Shown: piece after piece, positions 16,740 through 25,618 of the stretch
Numbering within the stretch: the first letter of the stretch is position 1
How the letters are laid out: every line of letters begins with the position of its first letter
Assembly (NCBI RefSeq): GCF_000384395.1
Contig: NZ_ARWE01000001.1
Span: 1,550,001-1,614,000, forward strand
Length of the DNA stretch: 64,000 nucleotides
DNA from: Geopsychrobacter electrodiphilus DSM 16401
GTDB taxonomy: Bacteria > Desulfobacterota > Desulfuromonadia > Desulfuromonadales > Geopsychrobacteraceae
Direction: 5' to 3'
The notes under the pieces: model-generated
Databases searched by the model: none
Seen by the model: the letters and a program-made list of their open reading frames with translations, nothing else
What the model was told of the DNA's origin: nothing
Program-made: the position numbers and the translations under genes

Positions 16740-19429
16740 AAACAACATTACGACCTGATACTCAAGCGTTCAATCCTTTGGATCTGGTGCAAAAGGCGGT
16801 CAGTTATGAGATTGCTCGACCGCTTCTGCTTGAAGCCAGTCGTGCCTATCTCGATCAGCAGTTGGGATCTATCCGAAATTTCCATCGAACCGGTGCCAGC
16901 GGCAGTAAAGTCACTCTGGCCCTGACCCAGTTGTTTGATGATATCACCCAGCAGTTATTTGCCGCCGCCGCCTGGAAGTTGGACGCTGCATCAGTGGAAA
17001 ATTGTGCCCTTTTCGCACTCGGTGGGTACGGTCGTTGTGAGATGAACCCGCGTTCGGATCTTGATCTGATGTTTTATTATATTGACGGTGGGCGCGATGC
17101 TGCCGAAAAAATATCTGATCGCATGCTTTATCTTCTCTGGGATTTGGGGCTTGATGTCGGTTATTCTGTGCGTTCGGCGCCAGATTGTCTTGAACAGGCC
17201 CGTCAGGATATTACAGTGCGCACTGCCATGTTGGACACGCGATTTCTGGCCGGCAGTCAGACGGCATGGGATGGTTTTAAGCGCAGCGTATTTCCTCATG
17301 TCCTGGGGGATACGACTTCAAAATTCATCAAAGCCAAGCTCGAAGAGAATCAGGAGCGTCGCCGGAAGTATGGTTCCTCGGTGTATCTGCTGGAGCCGAA
17401 TATCAAAGAGGGTGAGGGGGGACTGCGCGATCTGCATGCCGCACTCTGGACGGCGCGCATCAAATTTAAGGCTTCCTCTCTGCGCGATCTGGTGATCAAG
17501 GGGGTGCTGAACGAAGAAGAGGCCGCTGCGATTGAGGGAGCCTATGATTATTTATGGAAGATTCGCAACGAACTCCATTTTCTGGCGACACGCAAGAGTG
17601 ATCAGGTACTGTTCGAGCATCAGAGTAAAATCGCGGCATTCCTCGGTTATAAGGATGATAAACGCGCCCCTGCAGTTGAGCAGTTCATGCAGGAATACTA
17701 CACTCACGCTGCTCACGTTGAGCATCTTTCCAGCGGCCTGATCATCAAGGCGACCCAGCGTGACGAATCCAGAGCTGGCGTGCTCGGGTTTTTCGTTCGT
17801 CGTAATCTTGAGGACGGTTTCACCATTTTGCGCGGTGAGATTCGTCTCGAATCTGAAGAGCGTCTGCGTGAAAAGCCGGCACTCATCATGAAAGCATTTG
17901 AACTGGCACAGTATCAGGGGGCTGAGTTGAGCGTGCCACTCAAACTGCAAATCCGCGATAATCTGAACCTGATTAATGATCGTGTCCGCCGGTCCAAGGA
18001 GATAAATGAGTCCTTTCTGCGCATCTTGCGTCACCCCAAAGGAGTCGGAAGAACCTTGCGTCAGATGCATCATCTGCACGTCCTGAATCACTTTATCCCA
18101 GAATTCAAACGGATATTCTGCAAGGTTCAGTTCGATCTGTATCATATCTACACGGTCGATATTCACAGCCTGTTTGCGGTTGAAGAGACCTGTCGGTTGT
18201 GGGATGGCGGCTACGACAAGGAATATCCGCTGCTTGCTCATCTGGCTAAAGATGTCGAAAAGCGCGAGTTGCTGTTGTTGGCCGTCCTGTTCCATGATAT
18301 CGGCAAAGGGGAGGGGAAGGACCATTCAACCAAGGGTGCCTCAATGGTGCCGACCATCGCACGGCGTATGGGACTTAATCGCGAAGACAGTGCTCGCCTG
18401 GAGTTTCTGGTGCAGAATCATTTGAGCATGGTGCATGTCTCCCAGCGCCGGGACCTTAATGACCGGCGGACTATTTCAGATTTCGCGGGGTTGATGGGGA
18501 TGAGCGAAAATCTGAAAATGCTCTACCTGTTAACCTTTGCCGATGTACGTTCGGTAGGACCAGATGTCTGGAGTGGATGGAAGGGGCAGTTGCTGCAGGA
18601 ACTCTATGAGAAGACCTTTGACCTGCTCGAAAAAGGTGATTTCTTTCAGGAGAAACATTCAGAAAAAGTGCGCAATCGTAAACGCAAGGTACGTGCTGCG
18701 TTGCTGGAAGATTTTCCGGAATCACGGGTCAATCGCTGTCTGGCCAATCTGAGTACCCGCTACCTGTTGAGTTACCATTCCAAGGAGATTGTCGGCCATC
18801 TGCAGTTATCGCTGGGTCGTGGTAAAGAGACCCTGGCTCTGCAGGTTGAGCAGCATCAGGCGCATAACTACACCCAGGTGACGCTGGCGACCCTCGACCA
18901 CCCGGGTTTGTTTTCGCAAATTGCCGGGGTGATGGCAGCGCATGCGATAAATATTCTAGGAGCGCAGATCCATACCCGTAAAAACGGTCTGGTGCTCGAT
19001 GTGTTGAAGGTGAACAGTTCAACCGGAACGGCGGTTGAGAATGGTTCCAAATGGAAGCGGCTAGAAAAGGATCTGGCTGGGGTGATTGAGGGGCGTCTGT
19101 TTGTGGATAATCTACTCAAACGTCAGAAGGCACCCAGCTTTATGGCGAAGCGCGATAAACCACAGCGACCTAATCATATCGACATTTTGAATGATGTTTC
19201 AGATAAATATACCGTTATTGATATCTATACTCACGACCGGATCGGTCTGCTCTACGATATTACGCGAACCCTGACCGAACTTGGACTCTATATCGCGGTG
19301 TCGAAGATTTCGACCAAAGTCGATCAGGTTGCTGACGTTTTCTATGTTCGGGACATCTTTGGACAGAAGATCGTTCAACCTGAGAAGTTGAGGAAAATTG
19401 AAAACGATCTTCTCGCCTGCCTGGATTAA
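16736..19429 (+). CDS. glnD: bifunctional P-II uridylyltransferase/uridylyl-removing enzyme
   Basis: 897 residues. The nucleotidyltransferase signature GGYGRCEMNPRSDLDLMF is near residue 95. A GlnD linker region follows, then an HD hydrolase domain (FHDIGKGEGKDHS, about residue 520) that removes UMP, and two C-terminal ACT domains (about 710-790 and 820-895) that sense glutamine. It modifies Tyr51 of the P-II protein encoded at 7424. The start ATG overlaps the amidase stop (ATGA), so translation is coupled. Confidence 0.97.
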   Translation: MKTTLRPDTQAFNPLDLVQKAVSYEIARPLLLEASRAYLDQQLGSIRNFHRTGASGSKVTLALTQLFDDITQQLFAAAAWKLDAASVENCALFALGGYGRCEMNPRSDLDLMFYYIDGGRDAAEKISDRMLYLLWDLGLDVGYSVRSAPDCLEQARQDITVRTAMLDTRFLAGSQTAWDGFKRSVFPHVLGDTTSKFIKAKLEENQERRRKYGSSVYLLEPNIKEGEGGLRDLHAALWTARIKFKASSLRDLVIKGVLNEEEAAAIEGAYDYLWKIRNELHFLATRKSDQVLFEHQSKIAAFLGYKDDKRAPAVEQFMQEYYTHAAHVEHLSSGLIIKATQRDESRAGVLGFFVRRNLEDGFTILRGEIRLESEERLREKPALIMKAFELAQYQGAELSVPLKLQIRDNLNLINDRVRRSKEINESFLRILRHPKGVGRTLRQMHHLHVLNHFIPEFKRIFCKVQFDLYHIYTVDIHSLFAVEETCRLWDGGYDKEYPLLAHLAKDVEKRELLLLAVLFHDIGKGEGKDHSTKGASMVPTIARRMGLNREDSARLEFLVQNHLSMVHVSQRRDLNDRRTISDFAGLMGMSENLKMLYLLTFADVRSVGPDVWSGWKGQLLQELYEKTFDLLEKGDFFQEKHSEKVRNRKRKVRAALLEDFPESRVNRCLANLSTRYLLSYHSKEIVGHLQLSLGRGKETLALQVEQHQAHNYTQVTLATLDHPGLFSQIAGVMAAHAINILGAQIHTRKNGLVLDVLKVNSSTGTAVENGSKWKRLEKDLAGVIEGRLFVDNLLKRQKAPSFMAKRDKPQRPNHIDILNDVSDKYTVIDIYTHDRIGLLYDITRTLTELGLYIAVSKISTKVDQVADVFYVRDIFGQKIVQPEKLRKIENDLLACLD

Positions 19430-19445
19430 TTGCCTGTCCGGATAG

Positions 19446-20339
19446 ATGGTTATGGACTCATACCTCGATTCGTTTTTAAATTATCTAGTGGTTGAAAAAG
19501 GGTTGTCCGTCAATACTCTTGAGGCTTATGGTCGTGACCTTCGCCGATACCTTGATTATCTGATGAGTCAGGATATCAACGGAATAGATCAGATTACCCA
19601 GGCGCAGGTCATCGGTTTTCTCGCGGCCCTTAAGGATGAGGGTCTGGCGCCGAGAAGTCGCGCCCGTGTACTCAGCTCCATCCGCAGCTTTCATCGGTTT
19701 TTGCTCGGCGAAAAACATGCGAAGAATAATCCGACCCTCTTGCTTGAATCGCCACGAACCCTGCGGGCTCTGCCGCGACTCTTGTCGCAGCAGGAGGTTG
19801 AATCCTTGCTGGCGACGCCGAACGGGACCGACCCGCTGACTCTGCGTGACCGTGCGATGCTTGAAGTTCTTTATGCTACGGGACTCCGGGTTTCTGAACT
19901 TGTCGGGCTGAAGCGGGCCGATATAAATCGGGATATCGGCTGCCTGTCGGCGTTTGGCAAGGGGAGTAAACAGCGACTCGTACCTTTGGGTGAGGTTGCA
20001 TTAACCGCTCTTGAAGAGTATCTTGCCCAGGGCCGTGCGCTGTTGAAGCCTGCATCTGCCTGCCAGTATCTGTTTCTTAATCGTCGAGGCGGTGGTCTCA
20101 GCCGGCAGGGGTTCTGGAAGATACTCAGGCGTATTGCACTGCAATCCGGGATCAATTGCACCATCTATCCGCACATGTTGCGTCACTCCTTTGCCACGCA
20201 TCTGCTCGAAAATGGTGCGGATTTACGCGCTGTGCAGACCATGCTGGGGCATGCGGATATCAGCACGACCCAGATTTATACCCATGTTATTCGTGAACGA
20301 CTGAAACAGGTTCATCAGCAATTTCATCCTCGCGGCTGA
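19446..20339 (+). CDS. xerD: tyrosine recombinase XerD/XerC
   Basis: 297 residues, typical length. It has an N-terminal SAM-like core-binding domain (about 1-90) and a catalytic domain with the full set R148, K172, H243, R246, H269 and nucleophile Y278 (HMLRHSFATHLL, LGHADISTTQIYTH). It resolves chromosome dimers at dif together with its partner. The N-terminus (LDSFLNYLVVEKGLS) looks more XerD- than XerC-like, but the distinction is not certain. Confidence 0.92.
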   Translation: MVMDSYLDSFLNYLVVEKGLSVNTLEAYGRDLRRYLDYLMSQDINGIDQITQAQVIGFLAALKDEGLAPRSRARVLSSIRSFHRFLLGEKHAKNNPTLLLESPRTLRALPRLLSQQEVESLLATPNGTDPLTLRDRAMLEVLYATGLRVSELVGLKRADINRDIGCLSAFGKGSKQRLVPLGEVALTALEEYLAQGRALLKPASACQYLFLNRRGGGLSRQGFWKILRRIALQSGINCTIYPHMLRHSFATHLLENGADLRAVQTMLGHADISTTQIYTHVIRERLKQVHQQFHPRG

Positions 20340-20378
20340 GCACTGGTCGCACTGAACACTTATTACAGGCAGGAGCGT

Positions 20379-21575
20379 ATGAAGTATCTGGTACTTTTAG
20401 GTGATGGTATGGCCGACGAGCCGATTGAGGTCTTGGGCGGTTTAACCCCTCTGCAAAAGGCTCATACGCCGCATATGGATATTCTGGCCAATTCCGGAAT
20501 CCTCGGTATGGCCGCGACGGTGCCCAAAGGGTTTCACCCCGGGAGTGATGTCGCCAATCTGGCCGTTTTCGGCTATGACCCGGCGCTCTCTTATTCGGGC
20601 CGTGCGCCGCTTGAAGCCGCCAGTATTGGGGTCGACCTCGGGCCGGATGATATTGCCTTTCGTTTGAACCTGGTCTGGCTCGAAGCACATTACGGCAAAC
20701 TCTACATGGGCGACTTCTCGGCTGGGCATATCTGCACCAGCGATGCCGCTGAGTTGATCAACTCTCTGCAATCCGAATTGGGGGATGACCAGTTCAGTTT
20801 TCATCCCGGCATCTCTTATCGTCACCTTCTGGTCTGGCATGGCGGCAGGGAGAAGCTGACATGTACACCTCCTCACGATATCAGTAGTCAGAGTATCGAA
20901 TCCCATCTGCCGCAGGGGGAAGGGAGCGCTGAGCTGATTGCGCTGACGACTTCGGCACAGATGCTCCTGGCCAACCATCCGGTCAATAATGCGCGGCTTG
21001 AACGCGGCGATCTCCCCGCAAATTCCATCTGGCTGTGGGGACAGGGCCGACGCCCGCAAATGAAGACTTTCCAAGAGCTTTACGGATTGGACGGAGGGGT
21101 CATCTCTGCGGTTGACCTGATTCGAGGACTGGGAGTTTGTGCTGGTCTCAAAATTGTCGAGGTTCCCGGTGCGACAGGCTATATCGATACCAATTATTTA
21201 GGGAAGGGTGAAGCGGCTCTCGAGCTTTTAAAGGAATCTGATTTTGTCTATCTGCATGTTGAAGCGCCAGATGAAGCGGCACATGGTGGTTTACTGGATG
21301 AAAAAATCCAGGCTATCGAAGATTTTGACCGTTTTGTGGTGGGGACTATTTATGCTCATCTGGACCAGATAGGGGACTGTCGTATCCTGGTGATGCCGGA
21401 TCATCCAACCCCGGTCGAACTGCGAACCCATACAGCGAAGGCCGTGCCCTATCTGCTGTTTGATAGCCGCACACCTCACATTCAAAGGGATAGTGGTTAT
21501 TCTGAAGTGAGCGCCGAATCTACGGGCGTGCGCTGCGCCGGGCATCTTCTCTTGCCACAACTTCTCGAACTTTGA
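20379..21575 (+). CDS. ApgM-type cofactor-independent phosphoglycerate mutase homologue
   Basis: 398 residues of the alkaline-phosphatase superfamily. N-terminal metal-binding GDGMAD, a serine-bearing region near PGSDVANLAVFGYDP, and C-terminal metal ligands in HVEAPDEAAHGG and MPDHPTP. The branch is the archaeal-type ApgM family. Some bacterial members have been reassigned as homoserine kinases, and the adjacent genes here (xerD, holC) do not decide between the two. Family firm, reaction uncertain. Confidence 0.8.
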   Translation: MKYLVLLGDGMADEPIEVLGGLTPLQKAHTPHMDILANSGILGMAATVPKGFHPGSDVANLAVFGYDPALSYSGRAPLEAASIGVDLGPDDIAFRLNLVWLEAHYGKLYMGDFSAGHICTSDAAELINSLQSELGDDQFSFHPGISYRHLLVWHGGREKLTCTPPHDISSQSIESHLPQGEGSAELIALTTSAQMLLANHPVNNARLERGDLPANSIWLWGQGRRPQMKTFQELYGLDGGVISAVDLIRGLGVCAGLKIVEVPGATGYIDTNYLGKGEAALELLKESDFVYLHVEAPDEAAHGGLLDEKIQAIEDFDRFVVGTIYAHLDQIGDCRILVMPDHPTPVELRTHTAKAVPYLLFDSRTPHIQRDSGYSEVSAESTGVRCAGHLLLPQLLEL

Positions 21576-21606
21576 TTGTTTTATCCTATCGAAAACCAAG
21601 TCTGAT

Positions 21607-22050
21607 ATGTCCGAATCGGTGAGGCTGAAGTTGGTAGAAGTGCGGTTTATAAAACTTGATCGGCCGGAGAAGGCCCTGCATCTGTGTCGTCTGGCCGATG
21701 AGCATTTTCTCGCGGGAACCCGCAGCCTGGTTGTGATTGACGATGAAAATCGTGCCGTGACACTGGACCGTTTTATGTGGGTCTGGGACAAGTGCTCGTT
21801 TTTACCCCATGCCCTTGATAATGGCACCGTTGAGTGTTTGGATGAACCGGTGGTGATAAGCACTGAGGAGCACAACAGCAACCAGGCACAGGTGCTCATT
21901 ATGGGCACCACCTGCATGGATGATGGCTTTATGGCGCAATTTGATTTGATTTATGATTTTGCTGAAACCTATGATGAACGACTGGCGGAGGAGGCCAGAA
22001 CGCGCTTTCGCAGATATCGTTCTCTTGGCTATAACCCCACCATGGTATGA
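21607..22050 (+). CDS. holC: DNA polymerase III chi subunit
   Basis: 147 residues. The layout matches HolC: VRFIKLDRPEKALHLCRLADEHFLAGTRSLVV, then LDRFMWVWDKCSFLPHAL, EPVVISTEE and a C-terminal DERLAEEARTRFRRYRSLGY. Chi links the clamp loader to SSB. It sits 31 bases after the ApgM homologue. Confidence 0.85.
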   Translation: MSESVRLKLVEVRFIKLDRPEKALHLCRLADEHFLAGTRSLVVIDDENRAVTLDRFMWVWDKCSFLPHALDNGTVECLDEPVVISTEEHNSNQAQVLIMGTTCMDDGFMAQFDLIYDFAETYDERLAEEARTRFRRYRSLGYNPTMV

Positions 22051-22096
22051 TCATTACTCTCTCTTCCTTTTTATCTGAAAGTCTAAGACGCGAATT

Positions 22097-22852
22097 ATGG
22101 CATCTCCGTTTCAGTTGAAAAACATTTGTGTGGTTCTGGTAGAACCTCAGGGCCCTCTAAATATAGGTTCTGTTTGCCGGGCAATGATGAATTTTGGTTT
22201 GTGCGATCTGCGTCTGGTCAATCCGCAAACCGACCATCTGGTTCACAGCGCACGTCAAATGGCCGTCAAGGCGACAGTTCTTTTAGAACAGGCCTCTGTC
22301 TTCAACTCTCTGAGGGATGCGCTGGATGATTGTGTCACCGCTTTTGGTACGACGCGACGGTTTGGCAAGTATCGCGAAGGTATGCTCTATCCCGATGTGG
22401 CGGCAGAACAAGCCTTGCCCCTGAGTATTAACGGGCGCGTCGGATTTGTTTTCGGTCGTGAAGATAAGGGATTACATACCGCTGAACTTGATCTTTGTCA
22501 GCGTTTTATCACCATCCCGACCGATGCCGATTTGCCTTCAATGAATCTGGCTCAGGCTGTAGCCCTCTGCCTCTATGAACTGCGTCGTGCCCAGGAGAGG
22601 CTTCTGGGCGCATCTAGTGCACAGAAAAAACTGGCCGGGGTGAAATCAATGGAAGAAATGTATACGCACATGGAGAATACACTGGCCAGTTGCGGTTATT
22701 TGAATCCCCAGAACCCCGACCATATTTTACGCGCCTTCCGGCGGATTTTTAGCCGTGCGGATTTGAATGCGCGCGAAGTCAGGATTTTACGTGGTCTCTG
22801 GAGCCAGATTGATTCTTTACAAAGCCAGTTGCAAGGCCCGACCAATGACTGA
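22097..22852 (+). CDS. trmJ: TrmJ-like SpoU-family RNA 2'-O-methyltransferase
   Basis: 251 residues with the SPOUT trefoil-knot methyltransferase fold. Motif 1 near the N-terminus reads VEPQGPLNIGSVCRAMMNFG, motif 2 VGFVFGREDKGL, and motif 3 IPTDADLPSMNLAQAVALCLYEL. The helical C-terminal extension is typical of TrmJ, which methylates position 32 of several tRNAs. It overlaps the next gene by 8 bases. Confidence 0.87.
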   Translation: MASPFQLKNICVVLVEPQGPLNIGSVCRAMMNFGLCDLRLVNPQTDHLVHSARQMAVKATVLLEQASVFNSLRDALDDCVTAFGTTRRFGKYREGMLYPDVAAEQALPLSINGRVGFVFGREDKGLHTAELDLCQRFITIPTDADLPSMNLAQAVALCLYELRRAQERLLGASSAQKKLAGVKSMEEMYTHMENTLASCGYLNPQNPDHILRAFRRIFSRADLNAREVRILRGLWSQIDSLQSQLQGPTND

Positions 22853-23174
22853 GGTCCTCCTCCGCAAAGTAGAGATAAATAAGAGTCTGACCCTTGAATT
22901 TTATGATCTGAGCAATCGATACTTTGGTGATTATTACCGGGTCTTGATCGAGATTGAGGCTCTGCCGGCCTCACCCTGTGGAGTGCTTCGCTTGCGTTAT
23001 CAACGCCCGCTTAAAAAAATGGGTGTTGCCGGAGCTGAAGTTGAGTTGCAAAAGGAGAGATTGATCGATCAGTTTCTCCAGACTACGGCGCAGTATATGG
23101 GGCAGCCTGGATTTGTGCAGCAATTGTTGGTTGCAATGAGTAAATCAGATCAGCGGCTTTGGAAGCACATATAA
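22845..23174 (+). CDS. conserved small protein, 109 aa, unknown
   Basis: The start is the ATG at 22845, inside the last codons of trmJ; upstream in-frame sequence is trmJ in another frame. The product is a soluble mixed alpha/beta protein (TEVLLRKVEINKSLTLEFYD at the start) with no cysteine cluster or signal peptide. Overlap with trmJ implies coupled translation. Function not recognised. Confidence 0.65.
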   Translation: MTEVLLRKVEINKSLTLEFYDLSNRYFGDYYRVLIEIEALPASPCGVLRLRYQRPLKKMGVAGAEVELQKERLIDQFLQTTAQYMGQPGFVQQLLVAMSKSDQRLWKHI

Positions 23175-23206
23175 GTGAATTGATGGTCTAAAAGGGGCGT
23201 TTTTTC

Positions 23207-23234
23207 TTGCATTCCCTCTCCTCGTTGTGATAAT
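23207..23234 (+). promoter_or_regulatory. sigma70 promoter of the rimP-nusA-infB operon
   Basis: TTGCAT (23207-23212), 16-base spacer, GATAAT (23229-23234). The predicted start is about 23241, only about 26 bases before the terminator-like hairpin at 23267. Confidence 0.65.
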
Positions 23235-23266
23235 AATTCAGCGTTTGTTGACTGTACCATTAAGAA

Positions 23267-23290
23267 AGTGAGCTCCGGCTCGCTTTTTTT
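23267..23290 (+). terminator. terminator-like hairpin in the rimP leader (possible attenuator)
   Basis: GTGAGC-TCCG-GCTCGC (one G-T pair) followed by a run of seven T, ending 19 bases before rimP. It lies downstream of the promoter at 23207, so the operon must read through it. NusA, encoded in this operon, modulates intrinsic termination, which makes feedback attenuation possible. Confidence 0.65.
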
Positions 23291-23308
23291 GTTGTTTGGG
23301 AGTCTGGT

Positions 23309-23791
23309 TTGAGTCGCATAATTGAACAAGTTGAGCAGCTAGTGCAGCCAGTAGCTGAAGACCTTGGGTTGGAACTGGTTGATATCGAGTACCAGCGAGA
23401 AGATCGTGGCTGGGTTCTTAGAATTTATCTCGATAAGACGGGCGGTATCAATCTTGATGACTGCGCGAATGCGAGTCGTGAGATCAGCACCCTGCTTGAC
23501 GTTGAAGATGTTATCGGCACAGTTTATACTCTGGAAGTCTCTTCGCCCGGCATCGAGCGAGTGATCAAGAAATTAGACGATTTCGAGCGTTTCCGTGGTC
23601 AGATGATTAAAATAAAGACCTGTCGCAGTTGTGATCCAGATGGACGAGGACAGAATCGAAAAATCTTTATCGGAGTATTGCAAGGGGTAAGAGAAGGGCA
23701 AGTGTTTTTGATCCAGGCGGACAAAAAGACTGGAGAGATCGCTTTTGACCTGCAGGCTATTGAAAAAGCCAATCTGGTTTTTGAGTTTTAA
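23309..23791 (+). CDS. rimP: ribosome maturation factor RimP
   Basis: 160 residues starting at TTG with GGGAG upstream. The N-terminal domain has LGLELVDIEYQREDRGWVLRIYLDK and the conserved SPGIER. The C-terminal SH3-like domain (about 85-155) is complete. RimP assists 30S assembly, and its place before nusA is the usual one. Confidence 0.93.
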   Translation: MSRIIEQVEQLVQPVAEDLGLELVDIEYQREDRGWVLRIYLDKTGGINLDDCANASREISTLLDVEDVIGTVYTLEVSSPGIERVIKKLDDFERFRGQMIKIKTCRSCDPDGRGQNRKIFIGVLQGVREGQVFLIQADKKTGEIAFDLQAIEKANLVFEF

Positions 23792-23867
23792 TTGAGAAAT
23801 TACTGTTCACTGTTTCGGGTCTGCTTACGTCAGGCTACGGATAAAAACAACATTAAAGGGGACAATC

Positions 23868-25025
23868 ATGATGGTGGGTAACCTGAATCACATCATCGAT
23901 CAGGTGGTTAAAGACAAGGGCATTGCGCGCGGCGTTTTGGTCGAAGCGCTAGAGTCAGCCGTCCTGAGCGCCGCCAATAAAAAATATCGCAATACGCGCG
24001 ATCTGGAAGCTCACTTCAACCAAGAAATCGGCGAAGTCGAGGTCTTTGAATTCGTGACAGTTGTTGACGAGGTTGTAGACTCCTACAAGGAGATCGATCT
24101 GGGAGAAGCCAAAGAAGTTGATCCCGAGGTCGAGGTTGGTGATTCCCTGGGGATGATGCTTGAAGCTAGCGGCTTCAGTCGTATTGCTGCCCAGACCGCG
24201 AAGCAGGTCATTATTCAGAAAGTTCGTGAAGCCGAACGCGAGGGTGTTTTTAACGAATTTAAAGACCGCATCGGTGAGGTTGTTAACGGGATAGTGCGCC
24301 GATATGAGCGTGGTGATCTTATTGTCGATCTCGGTCGTGCCGAGGCTCTGCTTCCTTCGCGAGAGCAGGTGCCTCGTGAAAATTATCGCCAGTCAGATCG
24401 TGTCCGAGCTTATATCTCTGAAGTGAAGATGTCGACCAAGGGGCCGCAGATTATTCTTTCCCGGACCCATCCAGGGTTGCTGATCTCTCTCTTTAAATCT
24501 GAAGTACCAGAGGTTGCCGAGGGGATTGTTGAGATCAAGGGCGCGGTGCGTGAACCAGGGAATCGGGCTAAAATTGCAGTTGTCTCACATGATGTCGATG
24601 TCGATCCAGTTGGTGCTTGCGTCGGGATGCGTGGTTCACGTGTGCAGAATGTGGTCACTGAACTCCGCGGTGAGCGGATCGATATTATCCCATGGAGTCC
24701 TGACACGGCGCGGTTTGCCTGCGCTGCGTTGGCGCCCGCTGAAGTCTCTCGTGTCTACATCGATGAAGACGGTAAGTCTCTTGAGGTTATTGTTCCGGAT
24801 GACCAACTGTCACTGGCGATCGGCAAGAAAGGCCAAAACGTCCGTCTTGCGGCTATGCTAATTGGCTGGAAAATCGATATCAAGAGTGAGACACGGGCAA
24901 AAGAAGAAGAACAGGAAGAGGTCGTTCCCGATAATGAGGTTGTCAGCGAGGCAGAAGAGAACGATACTGCTGTGAACGTTGTTGAAAATTCGGGAGAAGA
25001 TGTTGTCGATGAGGACCAGGATTGA
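23868..25025 (+). CDS. nusA: transcription termination/antitermination factor NusA
   Basis: 385 residues. The N-terminal RNA-polymerase-binding domain (about 1-125) is followed by S1 ([25 protein letters not shown]), KH1 and KH2 ([16 protein letters not shown] and [13 protein letters not shown]). Instead of the acidic repeat domains of E. coli NusA it ends in a short acidic tail (about 345-385), as in many deltaproteobacteria and Gram-positives. Confidence 0.96.
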   Translation: MMVGNLNHIIDQVVKDKGIARGVLVEALESAVLSAANKKYRNTRDLEAHFNQEIGEVEVFEFVTVVDEVVDSYKEIDLGEAKEVDPEVEVGDSLGMMLEASGFSRIAAQTAKQVIIQKVREAEREGVFNEFKDRIGEVVNGIVRRYERGDLIVDLGRAEALLPSREQVPRENYRQSDRVRAYISEVKMSTKGPQIILSRTHPGLLISLFKSEVPEVAEGIVEIKGAVREPGNRAKIAVVSHDVDVDPVGACVGMRGSRVQNVVTELRGERIDIIPWSPDTARFACAALAPAEVSRVYIDEDGKSLEVIVPDDQLSLAIGKKGQNVRLAAMLIGWKIDIKSETRAKEEEQEEVVPDNEVVSEAEENDTAVNVVENSGEDVVDEDQD

Positions 25026-25618
25026 GCAAACGTTGCAGAGAGCCTGAACGAACTTGTATCGCTTGTCGAACATCGCAACCGCAAGCAGCGTTGCTTCGAT
25101 ATGTCTTGTCTCCACAGCACCAATTGTTAGTCGATTACCGGCATAAGTTACCGGGACGAGGAATATATACCTGTTTCGAACTTGATTGCATCCGTAATGC
25201 CATTGAGCGCAAGCAGTTTCAACGTGGGTTAAAGGTCGATCATCAGCCGGTGACGGTGGACGAGATCGTTGCCTCCATCCTTGAAACCCTGCGGCAGAGG
25301 ATAGAAAATCTGCTTGGGATGGCTCGTAAATCCAGTCAGGTGGTTTCGGGGAGCGAGGCCGTTATTAATGGACTTAGAAAAAAAGACGGCCTGGTCTTTG
25401 TTCTATTGAGCGATGATGTTTCCTCTGGTATAGCTGAAAAGCTTCTGCCCGTGGCCAAAAGACAGTCAATAGAAGTTTTTCAGATGTTTAGCAAGGGCAG
25501 GATAGGTGAGATTTTGGGGAAGGGTGAGCGCAGCGTTGCTGCTTTGCACGCCGGAAAACTGGCTGTTGCAATGAAGCTCGAAGTGCAACGTTATAAGCGG
25601 ATGTCAAGGGAGAATTGA
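25022..25618 (+). CDS. YlxR (DUF448) - L7Ae-like fusion protein
   Basis: 198 residues. The TTG start overlaps the nusA stop (TTGA). The N-terminal 80 residues are a YlxR/DUF448 domain ([21 protein letters not shown]). Residues about 95-190 are an L7Ae/L30e-type RNA-binding domain ([28 protein letters not shown]). In firmicutes these are separate genes ylxR and ylxQ between nusA and infB; here they are one polypeptide in the same place. Probable RNA-binding role. Confidence 0.88.
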   Translation: MSKRCREPERTCIACRTSQPQAALLRYVLSPQHQLLVDYRHKLPGRGIYTCFELDCIRNAIERKQFQRGLKVDHQPVTVDEIVASILETLRQRIENLLGMARKSSQVVSGSEAVINGLRKKDGLVFVLLSDDVSSGIAEKLLPVAKRQSIEVFQMFSKGRIGEILGKGERSVAALHAGKLAVAMKLEVQRYKRMSREN

